Shown: positions 1 to 5,771, numbered from the stretch's first letter. The stretch: 5,805 nucleotides of DNA from Deltaproteobacteria bacterium (GCA_019307665.1 JAFDJC010000324.1:1-5805); one strand, 5' to 3'. A program made the numbers and translations. The notes: generated from the letters alone by a model not told the origin.

Positions 1-1
1 T

Positions 2-169
2 GAGTGCGGGCAATATTCAACAAAGATTCTGGAGCTGTATCTTTCCCTTGTACAGGAAGACCCGGATAATAAGGCACACTATTATCGAAAGATTAATGAA
101 ATATACGCTGCACTGGGAAATGAGAAAGAGGCCCGGAGGTATCAGTTGTTTGCAGAGAGATCAGTGTAA
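2..169 (+). CDS. C-terminal fragment of a TPR-like protein (5' end outside window)
   Basis: The frame is open from the window edge at base 2 to a TAA at 167-169, giving the last 55 residues of a protein. The tail has the pattern of a tetratricopeptide helix pair: a first helix with YYRKINEIYAALGN (about residues 27-40 of the fragment) and a second with EKEARRYQLFAERS. The small residue, L-G-N turn and A/Y spacing match the TPR consensus. An earlier segment (LELYLSLVQEDPDN) resembles the end of the previous repeat. TPR arrays usually mediate protein-protein contacts. The partner and full architecture cannot be known from this fragment. The gene runs in the same direction as the HD-GYP gene but is separated from it by 243 bases with a candidate promoter, so the two are probably not one transcript. 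Confidence 0.75.
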   Translation, partial: ECGQYSTKILELYLSLVQEDPDNKAHYYRKINEIYAALGNEKEARRYQLFAERSV

Positions 170-263
170 GCCAGCGTCAAATTTACACGTCAAAACAACA
201 TCCTGCCATGACGGTTACTCCCCCGCAGTCTCCCTTCAAGGCACTTCTTTTTAATTCACTTTA

Positions 264-277
264 CATATAACTATATG
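264..277. promoter_or_regulatory. Perfect dyad, possible regulator site
   Basis: CATATA-AC-TATATG is a perfect 6-base inverted repeat around a 2-base spacer. It lies inside a wider TTTACA (260-265) / TGTAAA (285-290) inverted pair, about 45 bases upstream of the -24 box. It could bind a dimeric activator. AT-rich palindromes also arise by chance. Confidence 0.25.
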
Positions 278-293
278 AAAATACTGTAAATTG

Positions 294-306
294 TAGTTTG
301 AAACTA
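294..306. promoter_or_regulatory. Perfect dyad next to the -24 box
   Basis: TAGTTT-G-AAACTA is a perfect 6-base inverted repeat with a single-base centre, ending 14 bases before the TGGCAC element. The position would suit a repressor or an IHF/activator-type site. No known consensus is recognised. Confidence 0.25.
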
Positions 307-320
307 TTTCCAAATCTTGC

Positions 321-336
321 TGGCACAGATTTTGAA
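321..336 (+). promoter_or_regulatory. Candidate sigma-54 (-24/-12) promoter for the HD-GYP gene
   Basis: TGGCAC at 321-326, five bases, then TTGAA at 332-336 matches the sigma-54 consensus TGGCAC-N5-TTGC(A/T) in spacing and in all but one of the eleven defined positions. The mismatch is in the conserved GC of the -12 box (GA here). The predicted start would be near 347, giving a leader of about 65 bases. The mismatch lowers confidence. Confidence 0.45.
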
Positions 337-412
337 TAAACTAACGGGAGCACCTTTTCTCTATTTCGTGGCGGGCAGTTGAAAGGACCTCCTCCGGAAT
401 CAATCGACTCTT

Positions 413-1807
413 ATGGAAATAGCAAAAATTATCAGTATAGACGAACTCATGGAAATGGTCAGTGTTGGCGGTATGTTAAGAACCGGCATCGACCTTTTTA
501 ATAAAAACAATGTGTTACTTTTAAGTGGGGACCATGTCGTTAATAATGTCAATACATTGCTGCATTTGAAAACAATGGGACTCACGGAGATTCCAATTAA
601 TGTCGAGAACCAAGGGGGTATATGGGACCAATATGGAAACGAAAGATCGATAGCGCATGAAAGTGAGGGGAACCATGTACCGGCATCTGAACTCAAAAAA
701 CCGGCAGACTCCAGATCCACTGATATAAAAAAGAAAATAATAGAAATACATGAAGTTAAACGTGAAGCAGAACAAAAATACAAAAAAGCCAAGAAAAATA
801 TTATTAAAGTGATAGAGGATATTAAAAATACGGGTGGTGAGTTTGATTATGGTTTGGTTGAAAATACAGTTATGGATATTTTTAACTTTATCACCAGAAA
901 AGAAAATGCATTTTCATACCTTACAAAAGAACTGTTTTCCTACGATGACTACCTGTACAATCATTGCTTAAACGTCTGCATAATCGGGACGGCTGTAATC
1001 AGGAGATTTAACGAGCACTTCAGCTCAGAAATTAATAAATACCTTTCAAACCGTTATTATGAAAACACCCATGAGCACGAGAAAACCAGCAGCGCCTCAT
1101 TTCTTTATTATCTTCCAGAGGAGTTATATGACATTTCAATAGGTTTTTTCCTGCATGATATCGGAAAGATAATGGTCCCGGAAGAAACTTTAAATAAAGA
1201 AGGCGCCCTTTCAAAGGAAGAATTTAAATTAGTAAAAAATCATTCTTTAGAATACGGAATCAGGCTTTTGAATAAAAACAAAGTGAAAAGTCCTTTTATC
1301 AACAACATAATAAAATATCATCATGGCATTTTGTTCAAAGGTGAAAAAAACTGCTACCCGAGCGACAGGTACTATTTAGAAAATCCGGCATATGTCAAAA
1401 TTTGCAAGCTTGCAGATATTTATGACGCTATGACTTCAAAGCGGTGCTACAAAGAAGCCTTTAATCCCGTGGTGGTCGTCACTGATTTGTTCCATGAATA
1501 TGCCCATAAAGACCCAATGCTCCAGTTCATTCTTCACTCTTTTGTAAATACGGTTGGGATCTATCCTCCGGGGAGTCTGGTATTTCTGCGTGACGGAAGA
1601 ATGGCGTATATCGTTGAAAGCCAGGGTCCGCTGGTAATCCCGTTTACTGACACCCATGGAACCACATTAAGCAGGCAGCAGGATCCCATTGCCCTCGATG
1701 AATTGGGTGAAGACGAAGAAGATTTGAAAATCGACAGACGAAAACCTGTCCTGTCCCAGGCAGAGGTATATAGCCTGTTGCCCTCGTTTCTGAAGGAATC
1801 AATGTAA
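413..1807 (+). CDS. HD-GYP domain cyclic-di-GMP phosphodiesterase-like protein
   Basis: The protein has 464 residues, is soluble, and has no signal peptide or membrane helix. Residues 1-65 resemble the small N-terminal domain often placed before HD-GYP (GGMLRTGIDLFNKNNVLLLSG). A charged, lysine-rich predicted coiled coil covers about 104-137. The HD-GYP domain spans about 145-400, with H184 (LYNHCLNV), HDIGK 248-252, H277 (VKNHSLEYG), HH 303-304, D335 (KLADIYDAMTSKRCYK), and the typical YPPGSLVFLRDG tail at 384-395. The known family hydrolyses c-di-GMP using a di- or tri-metal site. The metal ligands visible here are kept, so catalysis is plausible. Oddities: HHE reads HHG, GYP reads CYP (314-316), and about 30 extra residues lie between H184 and HD. 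An acidic tail follows (430-437). The start at 413 is the only ATG before an upstream stop at 380-382. Transcription is probably from the sigma-54-like promoter. Confidence 0.9.
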   Translation: MEIAKIISIDELMEMVSVGGMLRTGIDLFNKNNVLLLSGDHVVNNVNTLLHLKTMGLTEIPINVENQGGIWDQYGNERSIAHESEGNHVPASELKKPADSRSTDIKKKIIEIHEVKREAEQKYKKAKKNIIKVIEDIKNTGGEFDYGLVENTVMDIFNFITRKENAFSYLTKELFSYDDYLYNHCLNVCIIGTAVIRRFNEHFSSEINKYLSNRYYENTHEHEKTSSASFLYYLPEELYDISIGFFLHDIGKIMVPEETLNKEGALSKEEFKLVKNHSLEYGIRLLNKNKVKSPFINNIIKYHHGILFKGEKNCYPSDRYYLENPAYVKICKLADIYDAMTSKRCYKEAFNPVVVVTDLFHEYAHKDPMLQFILHSFVNTVGIYPPGSLVFLRDGRMAYIVESQGPLVIPFTDTHGTTLSRQQDPIALDELGEDEEDLKIDRRKPVLSQAEVYSLLPSFLKESM

Positions 1808-1893
1808 CTACTCAGGTTGTTAGGTTCAGGGTTCAACGGTTCACTGTTGCGCCACAAACGTCTGAACCGTGAACCCTTGAACCTGAGTAGTTA
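1805..1893. repeat. Large GGTTCA palindrome, possible bidirectional terminator
   Basis: The left arm (1805-1843) and right arm (1863-1893) are inverted copies. The outer 14 bases, TAACTACTCAGGTT, pair perfectly (1805-1818 with 1880-1893). The inner part is three GGTTCA units (from 1823, 1830, 1838) facing three TGAACC units (1863, 1870, 1878), and the left arm has an 8-base insertion. The loop is about 19 bases. The palindrome includes the TAA stop of the HD-GYP gene and lies between two convergent genes, so it probably folds in both transcripts. There is no U-run directly after the stem on the plus strand. I recall similar GGTTCA-type intergenic repeats in Desulfobacterota, but could not check this. 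Confidence 0.75.
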
Positions 1894-1895
1894 CG

Positions 1896-1930
1896 ATGCA
1901 ATCAGCTAAAAAAATAGCCTATCGCTGCAT
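1896..1930 (-). terminator. Weak inverted repeat with a T-run after the RND gene
   Basis: ATGCA...GCTA (1896-1908) faces TAGC...TGCAT (1915-1930) as two short helices with an internal loop. Seven A's at 1908-1914 give a T-run on the minus strand, but within the loop rather than after the stem. It sits just downstream of the exporter stop codon. It may help end that transcript together with the adjacent palindrome; alone it is unconvincing. Confidence 0.25.
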
Positions 1931-1938
1931 ATGTTTTT

Positions 1939-4212
1939 TTATGATGATTTCTTTTTTTTCCTGTTAACAGCAATCATAAGCGCGGGCGCAAGAAAAAAAT
2001 CAGAGAGAAGCGCTAAGATAATTGTTATTCCGGTAAGCGCTCCAAAGCAAATGAGGTTATTCATGTTTGCGACCATAAATGTGAAAAACCCCAGAGATAA
2101 CACGCAGGTCGTCACGGTTATGGCTCTGCCGGTTGTCAGAAGGGTCTCTATTACCGCTTTTTCCGCATTGCCGCTCTCCTCAAAGTAACGTCTGAAATTG
2201 TGCATGAAGTGTATGGTATCATCCACCGCAAGTTCGATGGCGATACTGCCCACCAGCATGTTAAACAGGTCCATGGGCACGTTAAACCATCCCATGCCGC
2301 CGATAGTAATCAGGATTGGTGTGATGTTGGGGACCATGGAAAGCAGACCGATTCGCACGCCTCCAATCAGCAGGATCATTAAAATGGTAATAATAATCAT
2401 GGCATAAACATAGCTTTTTGCCAGGCTGATAATTGCGTTATATTCAACCTTCACGAATATTGCCGCCATCCCGGTCACCTTGATTGCGGCTTCCGGGAAT
2501 TTTTCTTTGAAATAACTGGATATTCTGTCCAGGAAATCGGCGAATACGACAAAATCAATAAATGGGACTTTCATTGTGAGCCGCGCTTTGGAAAACCGGC
2601 TGTCTGTCACATCTTCAAGATCATCGGAACCGCTGTTTTCAAAAAGCAGAAACTCCTGGGCTATGAGCCGCTTGTCCTGAGGGATTGTGTAAAATTCATC
2701 GTCATTGTTGTGAAGCGCACGGTTAATCTCTTTTAAAATCGCGGTAATGGACCAGGCCTTTCCAATAAAAATTTCACCGGATTTGAGGCCCTCCATATAT
2801 TCGTGGTAAAAGCGGACTTTGGAAATTCCATAGGTGGCAAAGACAAGGATGGCAGCGGATATAATCAGAATCCGATAAGGATGTCTGATTGAAATATTGC
2901 CCACAGATGTAAGCAGGGCGTCTGTTTTGGATAATGCCTGGTCATTTGTTCCCTTTTTATTTCCGAATGGTTTAATCGAAATAACTGCAAGAAGCGCCGG
3001 CAGGAGAATAATCGTATAAATCAGCGCCATCATAACGCCCGCAGCGGCAAACTTGCCGAGATCCCCAATGCGTGCCACCGCAGCAGTTGAAAATGATAAA
3101 AGTCCTGCGGCAGTTGTGACGCTCGTCATAACCACGGCGAATCCCGAATGCCCCATAGCATAGACGATAGCGTTTTTCCTGTTGTGATGCATGTTGAAAT
3201 GACGAAAAAATATGGCAAGGATATGGACCGATGCGCTCACGCCGACTGCAAGCAGGAAAGATGGCAGAATCTGGGTTTGCACCTTTAACGCAGTGCCTGT
3301 GGCCGCCATCAAACCTATGGTGGAAACAATTGAAAGCAGTACAATAAGAAGTGGAAAAAGGACACCAGAAATTCTTCTGAATATGGTCAAGAGAAACAGG
3401 ACAATTGTTGCTACGGCTATGCACATAAATGTCCCCATATCTTTTGCCATCATTATTTTCATGGAATGCACAACCGCAGGAATGCCTGAAACGTAAATTT
3501 GTGTATCAGCTATTCTGTGGCTTTTTAAAATGGCTTCGACAGCATTAATGACTTCGCTGTTTTCCTGGTCAGTTAGATATTGTCTCGGGTCTGAATCCGT
3601 ATCAGCCGGGGCGGTATCCCCGGGTTCAACTTCGGAAAAATTATCGAAGCCTTCAAGAGCATCAACTTCCGTGGAAGAAAATGCAGAGGTTTCAATCATA
3701 ATTGTCGTAAACTTGAGGTCTTCGGATATCAATAAATTCATGTAAATCGGGTTATTGAGAGCCCGGTCTTTAATAGCTTCAAGATCTTCAGGAGTTTGCG
3801 GCCAATTTTCAAGAAGGTCGTCCACAATCAGCACATCATTTTCTCCGTAAGTATTCCTGGCATTTATAAGGCTGGTAATGTCTTCCAGGTGCGGAACCTT
3901 CTCTATCAGTTCATCATGCAATTTCTTCAGACCGGCGAGGAAGTCCATGTCAAATACGTCCGGAGGACTCAGCGCGATAACGAGCATTTGATCTCTGCCG
4001 AACTGGTCTTTGAAGGCTTCGTAGTCAACCAGAGAGGGATCATCCTTATGGAGAAAGCCTTCCATGGTTGTATCGAGCGTGATTTTAGGTAGTTGACTTG
4101 CAAAAGCCGATACAATTGCAAGCATGACAAAGAGGGTCTTATACCGGTTGTCAAAAATAATAACAGCCAGGTTTTCAAACCAGGTTTCTATTCGGTTTCT
4201 GATCCCAGACAC
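1939..4212 (-). CDS. RND superfamily (MMPL/COG1033-type) exporter
   Basis: This is a 757-residue inner-membrane protein with the duplicated RND plan. TM1 is at about 24-41, a first periplasmic domain at 42-255, TM2-TM6 at about 258-412, TM7 at 446-464, a second periplasmic domain at 465-595, and TM8-TM12 at about 597-747. The tail is short and basic (RKKKKSS). The segment TLDTTMEGFLHKDDP (45-59), followed by a YEAFKDQFG stretch, is typical of the COG1033/MMPL group, which exports lipids or other hydrophobic compounds using the proton gradient. TM10 has the acidic pair D664-D665 followed by H668. The matching TM4 site reads GVSASVH (324-330) and lacks an acidic residue. An acidic, low-complexity stretch lies at 193-217. 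The start is GTG at 4212-4210, chosen because AAGGA ends seven bases upstream and MSGIRNR begins the family-like N-terminus. No membrane-fusion or LolA-like partner is adjacent, so the substrate is unknown. Confidence 0.93.
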   Translation of the reverse strand: MSGIRNRIETWFENLAVIIFDNRYKTLFVMLAIVSAFASQLPKITLDTTMEGFLHKDDPSLVDYEAFKDQFGRDQMLVIALSPPDVFDMDFLAGLKKLHDELIEKVPHLEDITSLINARNTYGENDVLIVDDLLENWPQTPEDLEAIKDRALNNPIYMNLLISEDLKFTTIMIETSAFSSTEVDALEGFDNFSEVEPGDTAPADTDSDPRQYLTDQENSEVINAVEAILKSHRIADTQIYVSGIPAVVHSMKIMMAKDMGTFMCIAVATIVLFLLTIFRRISGVLFPLLIVLLSIVSTIGLMAATGTALKVQTQILPSFLLAVGVSASVHILAIFFRHFNMHHNRKNAIVYAMGHSGFAVVMTSVTTAAGLLSFSTAAVARIGDLGKFAAAGVMMALIYTIILLPALLAVISIKPFGNKKGTNDQALSKTDALLTSVGNISIRHPYRILIISAAILVFATYGISKVRFYHEYMEGLKSGEIFIGKAWSITAILKEINRALHNNDDEFYTIPQDKRLIAQEFLLFENSGSDDLEDVTDSRFSKARLTMKVPFIDFVVFADFLDRISSYFKEKFPEAAIKVTGMAAIFVKVEYNAIISLAKSYVYAMIIITILMILLIGGVRIGLLSMVPNITPILITIGGMGWFNVPMDLFNMLVGSIAIELAVDDTIHFMHNFRRYFEESGNAEKAVIETLLTTGRAITVTTCVLSLGFFTFMVANMNNLICFGALTGITIILALLSDFFLAPALMIAVNRKKKKSS

Positions 4213-4219
4213 TGTAATT

Positions 4220-4224
4220 TCCTT
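4220..4224 (-). promoter_or_regulatory. Ribosome-binding site supporting a GTG start
   Basis: On the minus strand AAGGA is followed by seven bases (AATTACA) and then GTG at 4212-4210. This is near-ideal spacing, and it decides the non-ATG start of the exporter. Confidence 0.75.
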
Positions 4225-4243
4225 TGAGGGCTATAAAAAAAGC

Positions 4244-4303
4244 AACAGTTTACCGCTTTGAAAAGACGTAAGCGAATCGGAATTGTCGGGCAGAGGGGGC
4301 CTC
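4244..4303 (+). repeat. Direct repeat copy A
   Basis: This segment aligns without gaps to 5429-5488 with 46 of 60 bases identical by hand count. The best block is TTTGAAAAGACGTA, identical in both. Similarity is highest in the first 45 bases (37 of 45) and stops after CTC at 4301-4303. Its end contains a small GAGG-GGG-CCTC hairpin. Unlike copy B, it is not followed by the 38-base inverted repeat. Confidence 0.75.
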
Positions 4304-4330
4304 AGCAATTGACGATCGGACAAATACGGC

Positions 4331-4360
4331 TTGAAGATGAGAGGCTAAATGGGATATTAT
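4331..4360 (+). promoter_or_regulatory. Sigma-70-like promoter candidate (upstream)
   Basis: TTGAAG at 4331-4336 and TATTAT at 4355-4360 are separated by 18 bases. The -35 box matches 4 of 6 and the -10 box 5 of 6. Transcription would begin about 155 bases ahead of the cpYpsA start codon, giving a long leader. Confidence 0.3.
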
Positions 4361-4379
4361 GTTTTGCACGGTCCCAGTG

Positions 4380-4407
4380 TTGAAATAATCCAATAAAAGA
4401 TTATATT
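4380..4407 (+). promoter_or_regulatory. Sigma-70-like promoter candidate for the cpYpsA gene
   Basis: TTGAAA at 4380-4385 and TATATT at 4402-4407 each match 5 of 6 consensus positions, with a 16-base spacer. The start would be near 4414, leaving a leader of about 108 bases. It is the better of two candidates, but the region is AT-rich, so chance matches are likely. Confidence 0.4.
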
Positions 4408-4521
4408 CACGCAGTCATTTTCAACCATTTTAATCTGTTAACGGATAATAGATTTATGAAGACAATCTGTCAAAATGAAAAAAAGGAACATTTTGAGACG
4501 GGGCAGTAGACAATTAGCATT

Positions 4522-5316
4522 ATGATTAGCAGAATAATATCAGGGGGCCGGCCCGGAGTCGAACAGGCTGCCCTTGACGTGGCAATAAAACTTGACATTC
4601 CGCACGGTGGCTGGGTACCGAAAGGCCGTAAAGCGGGAGGTGGAGTCCTGCCTGAAAAATACAATTTGAAAGAGATTTCGGCCTCCAGAAATCCTAATAC
4701 CATTGAAAAGAATATATTGGACTCAGACGGGACCCTGATTATATCCCATGAAAAGCTTCCGGGGGATTTCGTGCTGATAGGGGAAACGGCTATAAAACAC
4801 AGTCGTCCCTGGCTTCATGTAGACCTCAACACTACGAATGACTTTATTGCCGCCCAGACCATAAGTGTATGGGTTTCTAAGAACGGGATTGAAATTTTGA
4901 ACATCTTCGGGCCTGAAGCCAGCAAAGATCCAAAGGTTTATAAAGCCACAGCAAAACTTCTTGAAACGGTGTTGTATTTGGATTTGATGGGTTTCAGTTT
5001 GAGTGCCGCTGAACGTGCCCTAAAACGAGTACCCAAAACCGTTGAGGATGCTGCGGATGTTCTTATTCCCAGACTTTCATTGAGAGATAAAGCAATCATT
5101 GCAAATATGAATCGGGAGGATCTGTATTCCATTCACCGTTCATTGGGTGAGTTCATCAAAAGCAATTTCGGTCTGTGGGAAGGGAACGAGGAACTCATAG
5201 CGTCCTGTCGATCAGTTTCGGAGAAAAATAGCCTGAAGGATGATGATGCCGTCTTAGTTATAATTGGGGAAGTATGGGAGAGATTGAGAAAGACTCATCG
5301 AATCAGAGCTGTTTAA
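4522..5316 (+). CDS. cpYpsA SLOG-family protein fused to a DUF6794-like C-terminal domain
   Basis: The protein has 264 residues, is cytosolic, and has no membrane segment. Residues 1-145 match the circularly permuted YpsA family (older name: putative molybdenum carrier) of the SLOG/LOG superfamily. The visible landmarks are a glycine loop IISGGRPG (5-12), IPHGGW and PKGR (26-36), DSDGTLI (67-73), and the closing block NIFGPEASKDPKVY (127-140). SLOG domains bind nucleotides or nucleotide-like ligands; no reaction is assigned here. The glycine loop is usually GGQTG, and here it is GGRPG. After a linker helix (141-172), residues 173-264 look like DUF6794: EDAADVLIPRL, NFGLWEGNEELIASC (215-229), and VWERLRKTHRIRAV at the end. 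That domain's function is unknown. ATG 4522 is used because a TAG lies in frame at 4507-4509; the Shine-Dalgarno is weak (GGGG at 4500-4503, 18 bases away). The gene stands alone between two direct repeats. Confidence 0.85.
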   Translation: MISRIISGGRPGVEQAALDVAIKLDIPHGGWVPKGRKAGGGVLPEKYNLKEISASRNPNTIEKNILDSDGTLIISHEKLPGDFVLIGETAIKHSRPWLHVDLNTTNDFIAAQTISVWVSKNGIEILNIFGPEASKDPKVYKATAKLLETVLYLDLMGFSLSAAERALKRVPKTVEDAADVLIPRLSLRDKAIIANMNREDLYSIHRSLGEFIKSNFGLWEGNEELIASCRSVSEKNSLKDDDAVLVIIGEVWERLRKTHRIRAV

Positions 5317-5354
5317 TAGTGCCCAAACGAAAGCTGTCTTTTTCGCCAATCTCT

Positions 5355-5388
5355 GGGCCTGCCTGTGCGTGGCCGCACGCAGACGGGT
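5355..5388 (+). terminator. GC-rich hairpin downstream of the cpYpsA gene
   Basis: CCTGCCTGTGCG (5359-5370) can pair with CGCACGCAGACGGG (5374-5387) around a short TGGC-type loop, with one mismatch and a 2-base bulge. An outer GCCCA (5321-5325) can meet TGGGC (5354-5358). AT-rich sequence follows from 5391 but no clean T-run. It could end the transcript or be a REP-like intergenic palindrome. Confidence 0.45.
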
Positions 5389-5426
5389 CAGATAAAAATT
5401 TTAATCCTCAAAATACTTCAATTATT

Positions 5427-5723
5427 GTAACAGTTTAGAGTTTTGAAAAGACGTAGCATAATTGGAATTGTCGAACTGTGGGGATCTCTTTTTAGAAGCC
5501 CGCATATTTGAGAGTCATTCCAAAATGACGGCAGCTTGATACGCAATTTGTCATTAGCGGCCTACAAAGCGTGTCTTCCGCTCCAAGTTGTTCTTCTCTG
5601 CCTTTACGTTGCTTGAAATCCAGGCTTGACGGACATAATAACGGATGTCAGTTGTGATGCGGGCTTCTAAAAAGAGATCCCCACGGTTCGACAAGCATTA
5701 TTGGTAAAAACCTAAACAGTTAC
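5427..5723. mobile_element. MITE-like element with long inverted repeats
   Basis: An inner inverted repeat of 38 bases pairs 5468-5505 with 5657-5694, with 37 of 38 positions matching (the single difference is T5478 against the partner of the CGGTTCG arm). An outer pair, GTAACAGTTTAG (5427-5438) and CTAAACAGTTAC (5712-5723), matches 11 of 12. The loop between the inner arms is 151 bases and has no transposase or other gene. The near-perfect arms argue for recent activity or for selection on the stem. No clear target-site duplication was found at the ends, so it could instead be a structured RNA or a non-mobile repeat. Confidence 0.5.
5429..5488 (+). repeat. Direct repeat copy B, left edge of the inverted-repeat element
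   Basis: This copy matches 4244-4303 in the same orientation (46 of 60, ungapped). It overlaps the outer arm and the start of the inner arm of the inverted-repeat element, so the repeat family and the element are probably the same thing, copy A being a decayed or partial version. Confidence 0.75.
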
Positions 5724-5771
5724 TGAATTTTTAATTGTAAATGTTGAATTGAACAAAGAAACGATTTCAAT

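Larger units (their letters stand above)
170..412 (+). other. Intergenic AT-rich control region ahead of the HD-GYP gene
   Basis: This gap carries no credible gene. It holds a weak CGTCA/TGACG stem (188-192 with 209-213). It then becomes strongly AT-rich from about 250, with two perfect dyads (264-277 and 294-306) and a sigma-54-like promoter at 321-336. No Shine-Dalgarno stands out close to the ATG at 413; the nearest purine runs are AAAGGA at about 382-387 and GGAA at 396-399. Confidence 0.5.
4213..4521. other. Divergent intergenic spacer between the RND and cpYpsA genes
   Basis: This 309-base spacer holds the exporter ribosome-binding site, a copy of a ~60-base repeat (4244-4303), two sigma-70-like promoter candidates facing the cpYpsA gene (4331-4360 and 4380-4407), and two tiny open frames of 16-17 codons (4456-4509 and 4475-4525) ahead of its start. 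No RNA gene was recognised. Confidence 0.6.
5317..5771. other. Gene-free region with hairpin and inverted-repeat element
   Basis: No convincing reading frame was found on either strand across this stretch. It contains the GC-rich hairpin, the direct repeat copy B, and the 38-base inverted-repeat element, then an AT-rich flank from about 5724. The 151-base core of the element (5506-5656) has only very short open frames and no recognised RNA family. Confidence 0.6.

Noticed and set aside
48..254. 68-codon plus-strand open frame
   Set aside because: It overlaps the end of the TPR-like gene in another frame, has no family-like features and no ribosome-binding site; the frame ending at 169 is the coherent one.
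170..412. c-di-GMP riboswitch upstream of the HD-GYP gene
   Set aside because: No GEMM-type conserved core could be found in the leader; only dyads and the sigma-54-like boxes stand out.
400..792. 130-codon minus-strand open frame opposite the HD-GYP gene
   Set aside because: It is antisense to a well-supported coding region and its serine/phenylalanine-rich translation is typical of a shadow frame.
2972..3424. 150-codon minus-strand open frame
   Set aside because: It lies in a shifted frame inside the RND exporter, whose transmembrane pattern and motifs continue unbroken through the region; the Cys/Arg/His-rich translation is a shadow.
3212..4092. Several plus-strand open frames opposite the RND gene
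   Set aside because: All are antisense to conserved exporter domains, with no ribosome-binding sites or recognisable domains.
5506..5656. Possible small gene or known RNA inside the inverted-repeat element
   Set aside because: Both strands hold only very short frames (for example ten codons from an ATG on the minus strand), and no tRNA, riboswitch or retron-like feature was recognisable.
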